64,000 nt of DNA from Maratus speciosus (GCA_963932465.1 OZ010792.1:110602935-110666934); one strand, 5' to 3'. Positions 23,407 through 35,690 are shown, counted from the stretch's first letter. Program-made: numbers and translations. The notes: generated by a model not told the origin, from the letters alone.

Positions 23407-25604
23407 CAGGGTGTCCGGTCTCAACGGTGTCCAATGGCTAATTCCTAAACCGTTAATCATAGACATATAGATCCAATTAGAAAAATGTTTTAAATGAGGT
23501 AAAGAAGTATTTTTAAAGCGATTTAGGTCAAGAAGAACATTTCTTAAAAAATTACGAAATTTAAATTTTTATACAGTCCTCCGGTCCTATAAGTGATATT
23601 TAGTAAACTTTTCCTATTTCTCTAACAAGTACGGCAAAAAAAGTCCCATTCATCTAACACTAAAATTGACCGAGTTATGGCATTTTCAATTTTATGACTT
23701 AAACCACTTTTCTGTAACCGAAAACAGATGAGTTGGACCAAGTTTTCAGGGGTCGTACACGAAGTGCTTAAAGTATTATAAAGGGCGTCCACTCCAAACG
23801 ATGTCCAATGGCTAATTCCTAAACCGTGTTAGTCAAAGACATATAGTTCCAATTACAAAAAGGTTTTAAATAATGTAAAGAAGTATTTTTAAAGCGATTT
23901 AACTGAAGGTGCTGCTCCCCTATAAATATTACGGTAGTGTTAATATTTAATAATTAACTTTCAGATTGGTTAAAATAATTGAAGAAGCGAGTTTCAAAAC
24001 TCGCCTTATCGAGAAAATCAAATTTTGGGAAATCGCATAAAACCTTTAAATGCGCCCATTGGTATTCATTGAAAATTTGGAGATTGTAGTGTTTGATTGG
24101 TATAGTTATACCAATAGAATAGATTGATAGAGAAACACGATTTTTTAAATTCCGGATAAAGCTAGTTTCGAAACTGATCTCCTCAATTGAAATTTAACAT
24201 TTTTTTTTGTTTTTATTTGGTAAGGAAATGAGTGTGTTTCTTTTGATGATTTTAAAAAGTTGTATTACTTTTATAAGCTTTTAACTTACGACGTTCGTAT
24301 GTATGTCTTCCTAATTCAAAATTTGTATTCCAATTTTAACTCACTTCCAAATATCCGATCAAGATTAAATTTTGCATAATTATGTAAATCCAATGACAAT
24401 GTAATATTAATATGATTTTAGGTACGTACCATTTATATTTATTTTACAGGACCACTCCAAAAATTTTGTATACATTATTGCCTACAAACAAAAATTTTAA
24501 AATCAATATCAGTAACATTTATGTAAGGCATAGAGGTTCACAATGTAATTTTTCCAAATGAAAGTGCGTTGCGTTTATATTTTTTATACAGTGCCGATCA
24601 AAAGAAGTCAGATACATTACGATGTATGAGCAAGGATTGTTTATTATACATTTTGATGATATTAGGCTTTTTTCAAATTCTACTGTTTAGTTCTTTATAA
24701 AAACTTGTTTGAAAAAAATATTTAGAGACCAAAATCAAACAGTACTTTTGGAAATAATATTATCGGATATGGAGGTCGTATTAAGTGGCCTCCCAGGTTG
24801 CCAGATTTGAATCTTTTAGATATTTTTCGTTGGGGTTTTCTGAAAAATAAGGTATATGAAAAAGAATCCACTAGTCGAGCAGATGTGTGGAATCGTATTG
24901 CTATGGCGTGCAGATCTGTAACACTTACAATGTTGAAAAAAGTAGAAGAAGAATTTATTTCACATGTACATTTTTGCATTGTAGCCGAAGGGACGTCACT
25001 TCGAGTACGTTTTAAGATAACCTTAATTTTTATTAATTAAGTTTTAGATTAGGTAATCTAACTATGTATAATTTTCTAAAGAGTTGTGACTGTTGCTTTT
25101 ATAATAATTTAACAAAATTTCTGTTACTTTTTTTTACTTATATTTTTAGTACAAGTTGTATATTTTGTTTTAATATGTCATAATGAACAAAAATCTCAAA
25201 ATATGTTTGTAATGTTAATCTACTCTCAATGTTTAATGTTAAATTTATATCTGACGATTATTTTTATTTCTAGTAAATTTGTGACTGACCCCTATTTTGC
25301 AGCAAAAAAGATACTCCAACTTTAAACATCTATTACTCGGTCAGTTTTAATCGCAGAGGAATGGGCCTTTTGTTTGTCTTACTTGTCAGTGCAATAGAAT
25401 ACTTTTATTAAATATCACTTATAGGACCTGGGGACCGTATAAAAATTTAAATTTCGTAATTTTTTAATAAATTTTTTTCTTGACCGAAATCACTTTAAAA
25501 ACACTTCTTTACCTCATTTAAAACATTTTTGCAATTGGAACTATATGTCTATGAATAACGGTTTAGGAATTAGCCATTGGACACCGTTGAGACCGGACAC
25601 CCTG
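23407..25604 (+). mobile_element. Mariner-like element with long inverted ends
   Basis: 2,198 bp with TA on both sides (23405-23406, 25605-25606). The ends start CAGGGTGTCCGG. The inverted match continues for roughly 200 bp (to about 23600 and from about 25400). A further diverged copy of the end lies at about 23783-23900, inside the left arm, as if a related element had inserted. The interior carries a transposase remnant at 24770-25040. A motif CAGTGCCGATCAAAAG at about 24590-24605 looks like the end of another Tc1-type element. Confidence 0.8.
24770..25040 (+). pseudogene. Mariner-type transposase, C-terminal remnant
   Basis: Reads RIKWPPRLPDLNLLDIF, then WGFLKNKVYE, and ends HFCIVAEGTSLR. 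This is the third-aspartate region (WPxRSPDLxPLDxFLWG) and C-terminal tail of an arthropod mariner-related transposase family. The open frame from a methionine (24798) is 80 codons. The upstream catalytic aspartates and the N-terminal helix-turn-helix are not legible, so it is a remnant within the element at 23407-25604. Confidence 0.75.
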
Positions 25605-25904
25605 TATATTATATTATTATAGTATTTTGTAATTCTACCATTCAATTTGCTCATTTTCATCATTTTAATTTGTGGCAGGTCTATTTGATAAGTATCAGAC
25701 TTTTATTTTTTTCCGTGCGCAATAGGGATTCTAAGGCGGCGCCACTGTGCACATTGGAAAGAGACAGCTTAATGCGCATGCCTCAATTTTTTTCACGAAT
25801 TCCAGTGAGCCAGTCGTTAACAAATGTACTGCATCAAATTTTATCAAAGCTTGGTGATTCTGAAAGCAAAACAATTCTTCAGATTCATCAAGTGTCGTAA
25901 GATT

Positions 25905-26262
25905 CATAGATTCTCCAGCTCATTCATCGCACCTGATTCTGACTTTCCTGGCAAAATATGGAATTCCAGTCACTCGCCAAATTCCATACTCTTGAGACTT
26001 GTCTCCCTGCGACTTCTGTTTGCTTCCGAAATTGAAAGCGCCATTAAAGGGATCCCGTTTTGAGTTTAGAGATGAGATATGTAGAACGCGATGGCGGAGT
26101 TGAACACCATTCCAAAAAAGCCTTCCAGAAGTATGTTCTGCCGTGGTAAGAACGGTGGGCTAAATGTGTGGAGGCGCAAAGGGCTTACTTCGAAGAGGAT
26201 AAGGGTACAAATGGTAACTTATGTATTTTTCTCGGACAGAGGTTGAATACTTTTCAGACAGG
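25905..26262 (+). pseudogene. Second mariner transposase remnant
   Basis: Frame-shifted readings include HSSHLILTFLAKYGIPV, then PYS-stop-DLSPCDF and PKLKAPLKGSRFEF. These correspond to the last third of mariner transposases (HxSxxxxxFLxxxxIxxxxxPPYSPDLxPCDFxLFPKLK). The proline before DLSPCDF is replaced by a stop codon, and further stops follow. It is independent of the element ending at 25604 because the subfamily motif differs (PCDF versus LLDIF). Confidence 0.7.
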
Positions 26263-26886
26263 CCACGTATTGTCAATTAAAGATAGCATTTCATTTTCTA
26301 TTCTTGTCGCGAGTTATTATTAAATCTATATTCTCAGTAACATCGCTCAGACTAATCCCTCTGAGGGAAGTCCTAGTACACGCTTTAACCATTTTACTTG
26401 AATATGTAGCAGAAGAAACTGATGTTGGCTTTCAATATTTTCACACATTAGTTTGAAAAGTTTGCTTTTAATAAATCGTGATTTTATGTAGTTCATTATA
26501 TAGATGGCATCATTCAATACTGTCATAAGTTCAGGACATTTTTCTCCAGGTTAGAGCGTGGCCATGAACATACTTTTAACGAAACAGGCTTTGAAAGAAG
26601 AAAATCGTTTGAAATAAAATGTTTTAAATAGGTGGCGCCCATGTAGCACGGTTCTACTCGGTTCGTCAGCTCCTACCAATAATCATCGAGAGCCAGCCAA
26701 TGAAAGCTTTCCACTAGAGGCAAAGAGGCATGTTTTATCCACGGTTCTACGCCGGCTGCCATATTTGTTCGAAAATTGCGACTCGATATTAACACTATTT
26801 CGTTAGTAGTACCTGTTTATGCGGGTTCCTATGTTCATGTGGGTGGCTATGAAAAGGCAATGGCTGCTATTTGCAGTTGGGCTAAT
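26263..26886. other. No feature recognised
   Basis: Somewhat GC-richer than its surroundings around 26630-26780, but no reading frame, terminal repeat or tandem structure was recognised. Confidence 0.4.
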
Positions 26887-29384
26887 CTATATTAATATTA
26901 TAAAGAAGTAAAAATTGTTTGTCTATACTAATATTATAAAGAAGTAAAATTTTTTGTGTGTTTATTAGAGGTAATCTCTGGAGCTGCCGAACCGATTTCA
27001 AAAGTAATGGTATCAAAATAATGGTGTTAGTCCGACTTAGAACATAGGCTATATTTTATGTCAGTGCCACTACCCCAAAGGGAGTGCAAGAGTAAAAAAC
27101 GTTCTAAAAATGCGAGTTTTGTGTTACTGAAGGGCCTAGAAATATGAAATTTGGAATGGTAGTTATAAGATATAAATGATGTCTAAGAACATTTTCAAAA
27201 CAATTCGAAATTTAAAAGGGATGAAAATTCACAAAAAGCGTTCTAAAAAACGTTCTAAATGGTGGTTTCTACACAATCTCAGGAAATACCAAACCGATTT
27301 AAAAAGTAATGGTGTCAAAATGATGGTGACAACCCTTGCTCCAAGATAGGCTATATTTCATGCCGGTGCCACAAACCCAAAGGGGGTGTAGGAGAAAAAA
27401 CGAAAATGCGATTTTTGCGTTACTAAAGGGCCTAGAATGATGAAATTTGGAATGGTAGTTACTTATAAGATATCAATGATCTCTAAGAACATTTCCTAAA
27501 AAAATCGAAATTTAAAAGTGGTTAAAATGCGCGAAAAGCGTTCTAAAAAACTTTCTAAATTGCGATTTCTATGCAATCTCTGGAAGTACTGAATCGATTT
27601 CAAATATAATGGTGTAAAAATGATGGTGACAGCTCTTGCTCCAAGATAGGCTATATTTTATGCCCGTTTCCACTATCCCAGAGGAGATGCTGGAGCAAAA
27701 ACGTTCTAAAAATGCGATTTTTGAATTATGGAAGGACCTAGATTTATGAAATTTTGCATGGTATATATTTATTAGATATAAATGATCTCTAAGAATATTT
27801 CTTTAAACATTTGAAATTTAAAAGGGGTGAAAAGGTGCGAAAAGCATTCTAAAAACGTTCTAAAAGCCGATTTGTGAGCAATCTCAGGAAGAATCAAACT
27901 TATTTCAAAAGTAATTGTAGGAAACTGATACTAACAGCCTCTGGTGTAACATAGACGCTATTTCATGTCGGTGTCACTATCAACTGGAGGTTGCAAGAGC
28001 AAAAAACATTCTAAATTTCGATTTTTGTGATCGGTAGGGGCTAGTAACTTGAAATTAGGCAAGGTACGTTTTTATTGGATATAAATTATCTTTAAGAACA
28101 GTTTCGAAAAAATTAGAAATTTTAAAATTTGTGAAAATGCACGAAAAGAGTTCTAAAAAAGTTCTAATTTGCGATTTCTACTCATCTCAGGAAATACCCA
28201 AACCTATTTCAAAGGTAATGGTTGCAAATTGATGATTTCCCTGCTCCAACATAGGCTATATTTTATGTTGCTGTCACTACCATCTGGGGTTGCAAGAGCA
28301 AAACATGTTTTAATTTGCGTTTTTTTGCACAACTGAGGGGTCTAACATTTTGAAATATGGCATAGTATTTACTTACAAGATGCAACTGCTTTCTAAGAAC
28401 AGTCCAAAGAAAATTCCTAATTTAAAAGGATGAAATGAGCGAAAAGCGTTCTAAAAACGTTCTAAATTACAATTTTTATGCAACCTTATCAAATACCAAA
28501 CCGATTTAAAAAATAATCATGACAAATTGTTGGTGATAGAACCTGCTCAAACATAAGCTATTTTTTATGTCTGTGCCAGAGGATTGCAGCGCCAAAAAAC
28601 TTTCTAAATTGCAATTTCTGTGATACTGAAAAGGCTAGAAACTTTAAATATGGCATGGTAGTTACTTATAAAATATAAATGCCCTCGAAGGACTGTCGAA
28701 AATAAATTCGAATTAAAAAGGGGTGAAGCAAAAGGGAGGTGCGAAAAGCGTTCTAAAAAAGTCCTAAATTACGATTTCTATGTAATTTCAGGGAATATAA
28801 ACCGATTATAAAAATAATAGTTGCGAATCAATGGTAACAGTCTCTGATCCTACACAGACTATATTTTATGCCGATGATTCTACCACCTGGGGTTCACAGG
28901 AACAACAAACGTTCTAAAAAAGGTCTTTGAAAGCTTTCTAAATTACGTTTCTATGGAATATTATGCAATAAAAAACCGATTTAAAAATTAATGTTGGCAA
29001 ATTAATGGTGACAGTTTCTATTTCAACATAGCCCTTTATGTTGAGAGAGGTAGTAGGACTTGGAATTTAACATGATGGTTAATTTTAAGTTGTAAGAAGA
29101 TGATTTCTAAAAAATTCAAAACTTCAAATGAATGCTGAAATGAGCGTATTGATTGAGCATAAATGTTTCAAATTATTTTCTAAATCATCATTTATTTAGT
29201 TTTATTAATTTAAGTCTCACTTCTGCCTAATACTGTATAATAACGAAGTTTAGTCAAATTCTGTTTTAAATAGTAATTTTTGAATTATTCCTAAAAGTAT
29301 AATTTCTTTTAATAAAAAATAGACATATAAATATCACTTGGCATATTTCAAATACTACGCATGCAAAGCCGCGGGGTTTGCTAG
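26887..29384 (+). mobile_element. Non-autonomous Helitron-like element with ~300-bp tandem repeats
   Basis: The 5' end is TCTATATTAATATTATAAAG at 26887, with a second copy of the end at 26923 (TCTATACTAATATTATAAAG). The 3' end has the imperfect hairpin GCAAAGCC/GGGTTTGC (29363-29380) directly before CTAG (29381-29384), and T follows. The outer bases are A and T. These are the diagnostic Helitron features: TC start, hairpin, CTRR, AT target. The interior consists of about seven ~300-bp tandem units recognisable by 'CATAGGCTATATTTTATG' (near 27042, 27343, 27643, 27950, 28250, 28553 and 28855). No Rep/helicase ORF is present. Confidence 0.8.
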
Positions 29385-29810
29385 TTTGATATAAGTGAGG
29401 CTACTGATGATGTTTCTTTTAGCAAGCGCTGTCATAGTTTTCTTTTAAGCAAAAGTGTCGTTGCTCTTCCTTTATGTAAAATCAGGTTGCTTTATTTTCA
29501 AGTTGGTTTTCGTTTTCTTTAAATAATGCCACAATTTAGCTTGCACAATGGAGCTAGTTAGTTAACAACCTCACCGCAAATCTCACATTATCATACAGTC
29601 CGATGATTAAGCCGATGCTATATAGGAAGTATGAAATTCAACTAGGTTTTTTTTTTTTTTTTCATTCAAAATATGGTTCGCACATTCTTATTCTGAATGT
29701 AGTTTTTGTTTCTTAATATTTTACTCGTGATTATATGTATGCGGAAAAACCTAAAAATAGAATGGTAGTAGAGATTTATGTGTGCACTGGAAAACTTATA
29801 CAGAAAATAA
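29385..29810. other. No feature recognised
   Basis: AT-rich, with a T-run near 29647-29662. No gene or repeat was identified. Confidence 0.4.
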
Positions 29811-30210
29811 TAGTCCAAGAGCCGACAGCACGAAAATATATATTATCAAGCACAAGAAAAAAACCTTTATTTTATGGGGAGTAGAAGTAGGGGAATCTAA
29901 TGATCTATGTCTGCCGGAAGTGAAGTGGTACATAAATCAAAAATTAATACCACTAATGGTTGACTCGTAGGTTTATCATTCTATTTGTCCTAAAAACAAA
30001 GGTACGAAAACATGGAGGATAGTTGTAGGACAAACACAATGATAATCCTACGAGTCAACCACTGGTGGTATTAATTTTTGACTTATGCACCTCTTCACTT
30101 CCAGCAGACATGGATCATTAGATTCCCCTACTTCTACTCTCCCATAAAATAAAGGTTTTTTTTTCTTGTCCTTGATAACATAGGTTTTTGTGCTGTCTGC
30201 TCTTGGACTA
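29811..30210. mobile_element. Foldback element of ~400 bp
   Basis: Two inverted arms (29811-29993 and 30025-30210) with about 85-90 percent similarity around a ~30-bp loop. The outer ends are TAGTCCAAGAGC and its complement. Each arm reads as a ~60-codon open frame ending VDS-stop, which is why two mirror-image frames exist. No target duplication could be settled. Confidence 0.75.
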
Positions 30211-30284
30211 TAACAGCAGTTGTAATCCAATCGTAAAACTTAATTTTAGTTGTTTTATATTTATACTGATTCTTGTAAAGATTA

Positions 30285-30310
30285 ACCCTTTGCGGTCGAA
30301 GTACTATTCC
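30285..30310 (+). repeat. Possible TTAA-element end
   Basis: TTAACCCTTTGCGGTCGAAG resembles the end of piggyBac-type elements. No matching right end was found within the next kilobase, so it may be a truncated copy. The rest of 30211-30920 shows only an A-run at 30796-30821 and no gene. Confidence 0.35.
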
Positions 30311-30794
30311 CTGAACAGGTATTTATTCGGTTGGCACCACTTTTATTTTAAGAAGTATTTTTATTTGTACTTTGACAATACGTGCACGAGAAATTTACGA
30401 AAAAATGTACTTTTAAAAATAGTTATTGATGATGGAATTGAATTTTATTTTAGGCAATAAATCATAACTTCGACGATTAATATCCAAATCGACCTTGTGG
30501 GAGGTATGCTATTAAAGAATCGTCCTTCCGCATTGGAGTCGTCATGGTCAAGGCCGGACTTAGCCTAGCATGTTTAGAAAAAGCACCAACACTGACCGGT
30601 TAATAGGCGTCCTTCAAAAATGGCGTCGTCTGTAGATGGCTATCTATACGAAATTTCAAATCAGAAAATCGTCTGGAGCAGTGATTTTTTCTGTTCTAGT
30701 GGGAAAAAAATTACTTAAAAAGGCTTTGAACGTGAAATCGAATATTTTTTTGACTCCACCCCACAAAGACATTCGGCAGAACTCATTTCTATGC

Positions 30795-30825
<31 letters not shown>

Positions 30826-31116
30826 GTATATTTTGTTGTTGTGATCTGACAATGATTCTTGTCGCATTTAACAGCATTTCCTATTTACTTATCTTGAGGG
30901 TATAACATTCGATTGCGATTAATCTTCTTAATCTCAAAATTAATATTTATCCCCGCTTAACAACGCGAAACTTTCATACACATTCTCTGACTTATTTTTG
31001 AACACAAAAGCATGATAATCATAAACATGATTATTGCAGCGATTTGTAACAATCGAACAGTTTTCTTTTCATTTTCCGATAAATAAATTACATCTTGAGT
31101 AATAAGCGATTATTGT

Positions 31117-32350
31117 CTCACAAAGAAGGTCTCTTTACCGGGCATACTCAGAATATTTTGAGAAAAACACTAATTAACCTTTAACTGATGTCACAGAAAT
31201 TGTCACATAACTAGTGTGAAGCGGTGAGACCGCTCCATCGAAAGATGAATAAAAGCCGCGATTAACTCATATGATGTTGTTTTTGTACTGAACTTTTTGT
31301 ACAGGAGTGTTATAATTAAAATTCACCTATTCAAAAGTCTCTGGTGTTAGTACTAAAGTTCCAAACGAAACAAAATTTCAGTAGTGTTTGTAGATAAACT
31401 GAAATTTGCAAGTTAAACTACGAAAATTGGAAAAAGCACCGGTCTGTGAGACAGGTAACATCAGTTAAAGGCTAAACTACTTATGTATGTAATAAAGGAT
31501 CAGTCAAATTTAGCGGCAGAATTACAGTAGAAAGTCTGTATAAAAAATAAAATACTTTCGAGTATTTGGCGCGAAAAGACGAAATCGTCACGCGATTTGG
31601 CGAGCAGAACTTTTCCTCGTCAACAGCAAACGATTTTAATGCGCCTGAAAATTGCTTGTTAATTGATTTTTAGAATGCGTATAAATAGCATTTAATGAAT
31701 TTAAACTTAAACAATGAGAGAGTTTAATAGGTACATTTTTTGTATTAAATATTTATGTTGCTTGTTATTTAATTTTATTACTTTAAAAACAATTTCATAT
31801 ATAAAAAATATTTTCATATATTTAAGCGCATTCCAAAATAAAGGCAAGTTAAAAGCAGTTATTCATTCCAATATCAAAGAAGTCGTTGTTTCCATAGCAA
31901 CAAAATTGAATCGACAATGCTCAATTGGACTTAATTTTGATATTGAAACAAGTTTAATTAATTTAAATTTCGTTTTAATTCATAAAATTTGATACTTAAC
32001 TTTCATTATAAATATATATATATATATGTGACAAAACTATATTTAAATCAAACTAAAACTGACGAAACCATACTTAACTACATTAAATTTATTTAAAAAA
32101 GTTCAATATGAAAATTTTTATCTTAAAGAGTATTTGATATAAAAAAGTATTTTTTGAAATTTTATTCCATCGCTAACCGGTGATAAACTGACAAATATCG
32201 AAATTTTCATTATTTTTTTTACTGACGAGTACTGTATAGAGTTTCCGCTGAAATTTTCTTTATAAACATATCTATTCTCATGAGAAGAACATTCTATAAT
32301 TTTTTCAGATTTTTCGGAGTATGCCCGTATGGAGACCTTCCTTGTCAGAA
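31117..32350. mobile_element. TIR element of ~1.23 kb
   Basis: The left end (31117-31165) and right end (32302-32350) are inverted, sharing 'GAAGGTCTC' and 'CGGGCATACTC'. The interior holds a smaller MITE (31177-31472) and an AT-rich part with a 92-codon frame (31714-31992) without recognisable domains. It appears inserted in a TTAA MITE copy. Confidence 0.5.
31177..31472. mobile_element. MITE family 2, copy with CCTTTAACTGATGT ends
   Basis: 296 bp with near-perfect inverted ends (CCTTTAACTGATGT / ACATCAGTTAAAGG) and TA on each side (31175-31176, 31473-31474). A related copy occupies about 61575-61880, and a partial one lies at 61440-61574. Shared internal segments include 'GTCTGTGAGAC', 'AGATGAATAAAAG' and 'TTCCAAACGAA'. 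No ORF. Confidence 0.75.
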
Positions 32351-32547
32351 CGGCAATTTTATTTTCTTTCCTGCACTATTTCGTTCGAAAATTCGGTTCA
32401 AGACGTCAAAGTAGTAGGAAAAAGAGAGTTAGGGGAGCAGGTAGCAGGTGGAGCTGGAGCAATGAATAAATGAGTCAGCTCTTCCTGTGAGAGCCATCGT
32501 GACACTGTGGCCCCTCCTGTGATAGTGAGCACCTGGCATTATCTAAC

Positions 32548-32824
32548 CACCGCCCCCTGAATACTAGGCCTGAGCGCTGACACAAAAATGGCGGCTGCCC
32601 AAGGTGGATTTTTTTCAGCGTGTGTACGGTCCCTTAAATATTCCTACCAATATTTTTTTTAAAGTTTTTTCCGCTTCATTTTTCTGAGAATAAACAAGGT
32701 AGAGAAATCTTTTTTAAAATACTGGTGTCTACATTTAAGGGACCGTACCTACGCTATAAAAAATCCGCCTTCGGCAGTCGCCATTTTTGTGTGAGCGCTC
32801 AGGTCTAGTATTCAGGGGGCGGTG
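32548..32824. mobile_element. Foldback MITE with 7-bp target duplication
   Basis: 277 bp with ~90-bp inverted arms (32548-32634 and 32737-32824) ending CACCGCCCCCTGAATACTAG. ATCTAAC flanks both sides (32541-32547, 32825-32831). The ends are GC-rich compared with the surroundings and contain 'CCTGAGCGCT' and 'AAAATGGCG'. The superfamily is not clear; 7-8-bp duplications occur in several. Confidence 0.75.
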
Positions 32825-32879
32825 ATCTAACACATTATGAGATAGAGTCGCGATAACGTCCTCTAGACTTCGTTCAGAA

Positions 32880-33420
32880 AGGATAAGTGCTCACTGTCAT
32901 GGTAAAACAATAAAATGTGGTTTTGAACAAGAGGACGGGGAATTCAACAGTAGGTTCAACAATGAAAATGAGATAAGGAGATTAGATCGACCTTCTCCCT
33001 TTTGCAGGATGTTGCAGGACATCCAGCATTTTCCTTGTAAAGTCATAAAAGATTAAAAACGCCGCGTAACCACAAGAAAGCGCTACCTGATCAGAACAAA
33101 AAGACAGCGAGTAGATTGCTACGTCTATCTGGAGCTTAAAACTGCGTTTAAACGCTTCTTATGTCTTCGTTCAACACTTTTCCAGGAAATTTAATCTTCT
33201 CGAGCAGTCTGTGGTTTATTCACAAAACGATGAGGAGATTCAACAATGGAAAGGAGGTAGAAATATTAGATCGACTTGAAGGAAACTTTTTCCTCCAGCA
33301 GAATGTGCGTCTTCTAAAGATATTAAAGATGAAAAGCACCGCTTGATCACAAGAAAGACACCCCAAGTTCAATGATACGTCTATCTGGACCTTAACTCGA
33401 TAAGGAATTGCGCCATCGAA
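32880..33420. repeat. Diverged ~240-bp duplication
   Basis: Two partial copies share 'TTAGATCGACTT'-like, 'CACAAGAAAG' and 'ACGTCTATCTGGA' words (near 32985/33269, 33073/33350 and 33120/33370). Both contain short open stretches, but no product is recognisable. Confidence 0.4.
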
Positions 33421-34307
33421 GAAAAGGAATTTTTTTTAGAAAAGACAGAAGAAGAAATGTAAGAAAGTTTTTTTCTTTGCCTGTTCAATTGTTGGGGATT
33501 GCTCTATAGCACGATGGGAGATAAGAAATTCTGATTAAGAAGAAAGTGCGAACATTTTTTTGGGAAAAAGATTTTAGAATTTTTTCTAAATATTTTTGGA
33601 ATAAGTGGGAGAATTTTCGAGGACTTTTTTTTTTTGCTTGATGAGAAAGGTCTAAATGAAATATAAAAAAAGAAAGTAATATGTTTTTCAAAAGAGTTAG
33701 ATTAATTTTCGATTTTTTCCCCTATTGTTCATTCAATTTGAATTGTTCTAACGCATTTTTCATTTAGATATAAAGATAAAATAAATGTTTTCTATAGAAA
33801 TCATAAAAATATTCTTAGTCATGTTACATACACAAAAGTGTTGCGAAAAATTGTAAAACACATTAGTACCCAGAAAAATTGTAGGAATTCTTATAAATGT
33901 AAATAAATAAATAAATAAATAAAGGGATGTCAACAATTCTCTAAAGATTTTTTATATAATTATTTTGGTATAAATTCTATTTCGAACTTTTGATTGGAAA
34001 AATAAACTAGATTTTTCTTTTAAAGTTTACTTTTATTACTTTTATTTTTAGCCTACAGTATTTATTTAAAAAAACTGACAATGAATAGGTTAGTAACAAA
34101 TATGGAATCTCCCCCGCCTAAAAAAATGAGGGGAATACTCCTCTCCTCACACTGGGAACCATTGCTTTATGTCTAGTCTATGGATTCGCCAGGATTTGAA
34201 AAATCTTCCAGAGCAGTGTTCCGTCTTACACAGACTCAGCCTTAGACAATTTACTGTTTCTGTTTTTTTTTTTGTTGTTGTTGTTTTGTTTTTTATTTAA
34301 CTTAATT
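33421..34307. other. AT-rich spacer
   Basis: Nothing recognisable beyond an (AAAT)n tract (33898-33923) and (TTG)n (34272-34284). Confidence 0.4.
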
Positions 34308-34613
34308 ATATCAGAATATTAAAATATTTATTTTCTTAAAAGACTGTTTAAAAACACATCAAAAGTAAATTATAAATCAATATTTACATGTTTTAACTCT
34401 TTTACTGAGTCGTCATCAGAGAGCGCGTTATATGATTATTTGTTTATATTCGATGATTTTTTTCCATTTTTCATATGCATTTGTAATTTTCTGTTATACA
34501 TTCTGATGACGACTCAGTAAAAGAGTTGAAACATGTAAATATTGATTTTTAATTTACTTTTAATGGGTTTTTATAACATCTTTTAAGCAAATAAATATTT
34601 TAATATTGTGATA
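34308..34613. mobile_element. Foldback MITE
   Basis: Inverted arms of ~110 bp (34308-34420 and 34502-34613) around an 80-bp centre. The inner arm includes the perfectly conserved 'ACTCTTTTACTGAGTCGTCA' and its complement. The outer end is TATCAGAATATTAAAATA. No target duplication was settled. Confidence 0.75.
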
Positions 34614-34875
34614 TGGTTAATAGTGGACGTAATTTTGACTTACTACTCGCACTTATAAATTTAATTAATTAATTTATTTATTATTTTATTAGGTTTTACA
34701 AATATACGGCAAAACGACTCTTTTAAATGAAGAAAAGTCCTACAGTTTATTTCAACAATTTACTAAAAAGTTATCATGATATGGTTATTTTTGTGAAAAC
34801 TTCTACATAAATTCTCAGTCTATTCCGATTCCAATGGTACTTAACTGAGTGTGAGCCCAAGCAGTGATGAAATCC

Positions 34876-34912
34876 AGGGTGGGGTGGGGTGGGGTGGGGG
34901 TGGGGGGAGGGG
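34876..34912 (+). repeat. G-rich minisatellite with G-quadruplex potential
   Basis: Six closely spaced runs of three to six G separated by single T or A (GGGGT repeats, then GGGGGG-A-GGGG). This satisfies the usual four-run G-quadruplex pattern on the plus strand. Confidence 0.7.
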
Positions 34913-35212
34913 TTGACGATAATCCCCTCCCCTTCCCCGGTAATAGAACATCAAAATGTCTTAACTCTTAGCATAGAACATCAAAAAGATTCCAGTTTTA
35001 TGCTATTTTTAAGTGTTCAGTGAAATTCCAATTATTCAGACTAATATACTAATGTGCTTCAGTTCAGGCATAATCCGGATAATCGGTGCAAAGGTTATGT
35101 TGTGAACTAAAAATTTCTCTAACGTCGCTTTTTTAATCCCTGTACGCCAAATGAATATTGAACATAAGGTGACTTTTACAACCAATAATGAAAATAAAAT
35201 ATTTTAATATGC

Positions 35213-35638
35213 TTAAGGCTGTTCTCAAATCCAAAAGGGCAACTTTCTGACATACGTTTTAATTTATTTTTGTTCGAAAATGCATGAAACTAGCTGGTGT
35301 TTGTTGTTCAGAAACTATTTAATTGAGCTGTTTTTTCCAATTTTTTGCAAACGAAATAGATTTTCAGAAAATAAGTGGGCGCTTTGAACCGAATTTTCTC
35401 ACGAAGGAAGAAAGAGCACTCAAGTGCGGGCGAAAACCGTGTTTATCACGTGATCAAAATCGCTTAGAACTCAATAGTAATTGATTGATCAAAAAATGAA
35501 AAAAAAAATAACAGTTTAATTCCAAATCGCTTCCATGGCCAGGCTCTCCAGTTTTATGCCTTTCCTTTAAAAAATGAATTTGTAAATGTGTCAAAACATT
35601 TTGCGCTTGTTGAGCAGAGCAGTTAAGAAAAGCCTTAA
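35213..35638 (+). mobile_element. TTAA MITE family 1, copy 2
   Basis: Flanked by TTAA (35213-35216, 35635-35638). It has the same orientation as the copy at 9925-10342 and aligns with it throughout. The right end AAAAGCC has diverged from AACAGCC. Confidence 0.85.
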
Positions 35639-35690
35639 TGTTGAATTTTTTTAGTATATTATATGAGTATGAGATTAAAAAAAATACAGT

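Larger units (their letters stand above)
30925..32460 (-). mobile_element. TTAA MITE family 1, broken copy split by a foldback
   Basis: The left half (about 30925-31116) aligns with the left half of the copy at 37217-37629, sharing 'GACTTATTTTTGAAC'-like and 'TAAGCGATT' segments. The right half (about 32370-32420) carries the 'AAATTCGGTTCAAGACGTC' segment. Between them lies the TIR element at 31117-32350. The terminal TTAA sites are not preserved clearly. Confidence 0.5.

Noticed and set aside
24798..25040. Host gene of 80 codons
   Set aside because: The peptide matches the tail of mariner-type transposases and lies inside an element with TA-flanked ends.
29782..30230. Two convergent ~60-codon genes with similar products
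   Set aside because: They are mirror readings of the two arms of a foldback element.
30636..30905. 89-codon frame with a polylysine tract
   Set aside because: The lysine run is an A homopolymer; the flanks show no domain and the opposite strand is open to a similar length.
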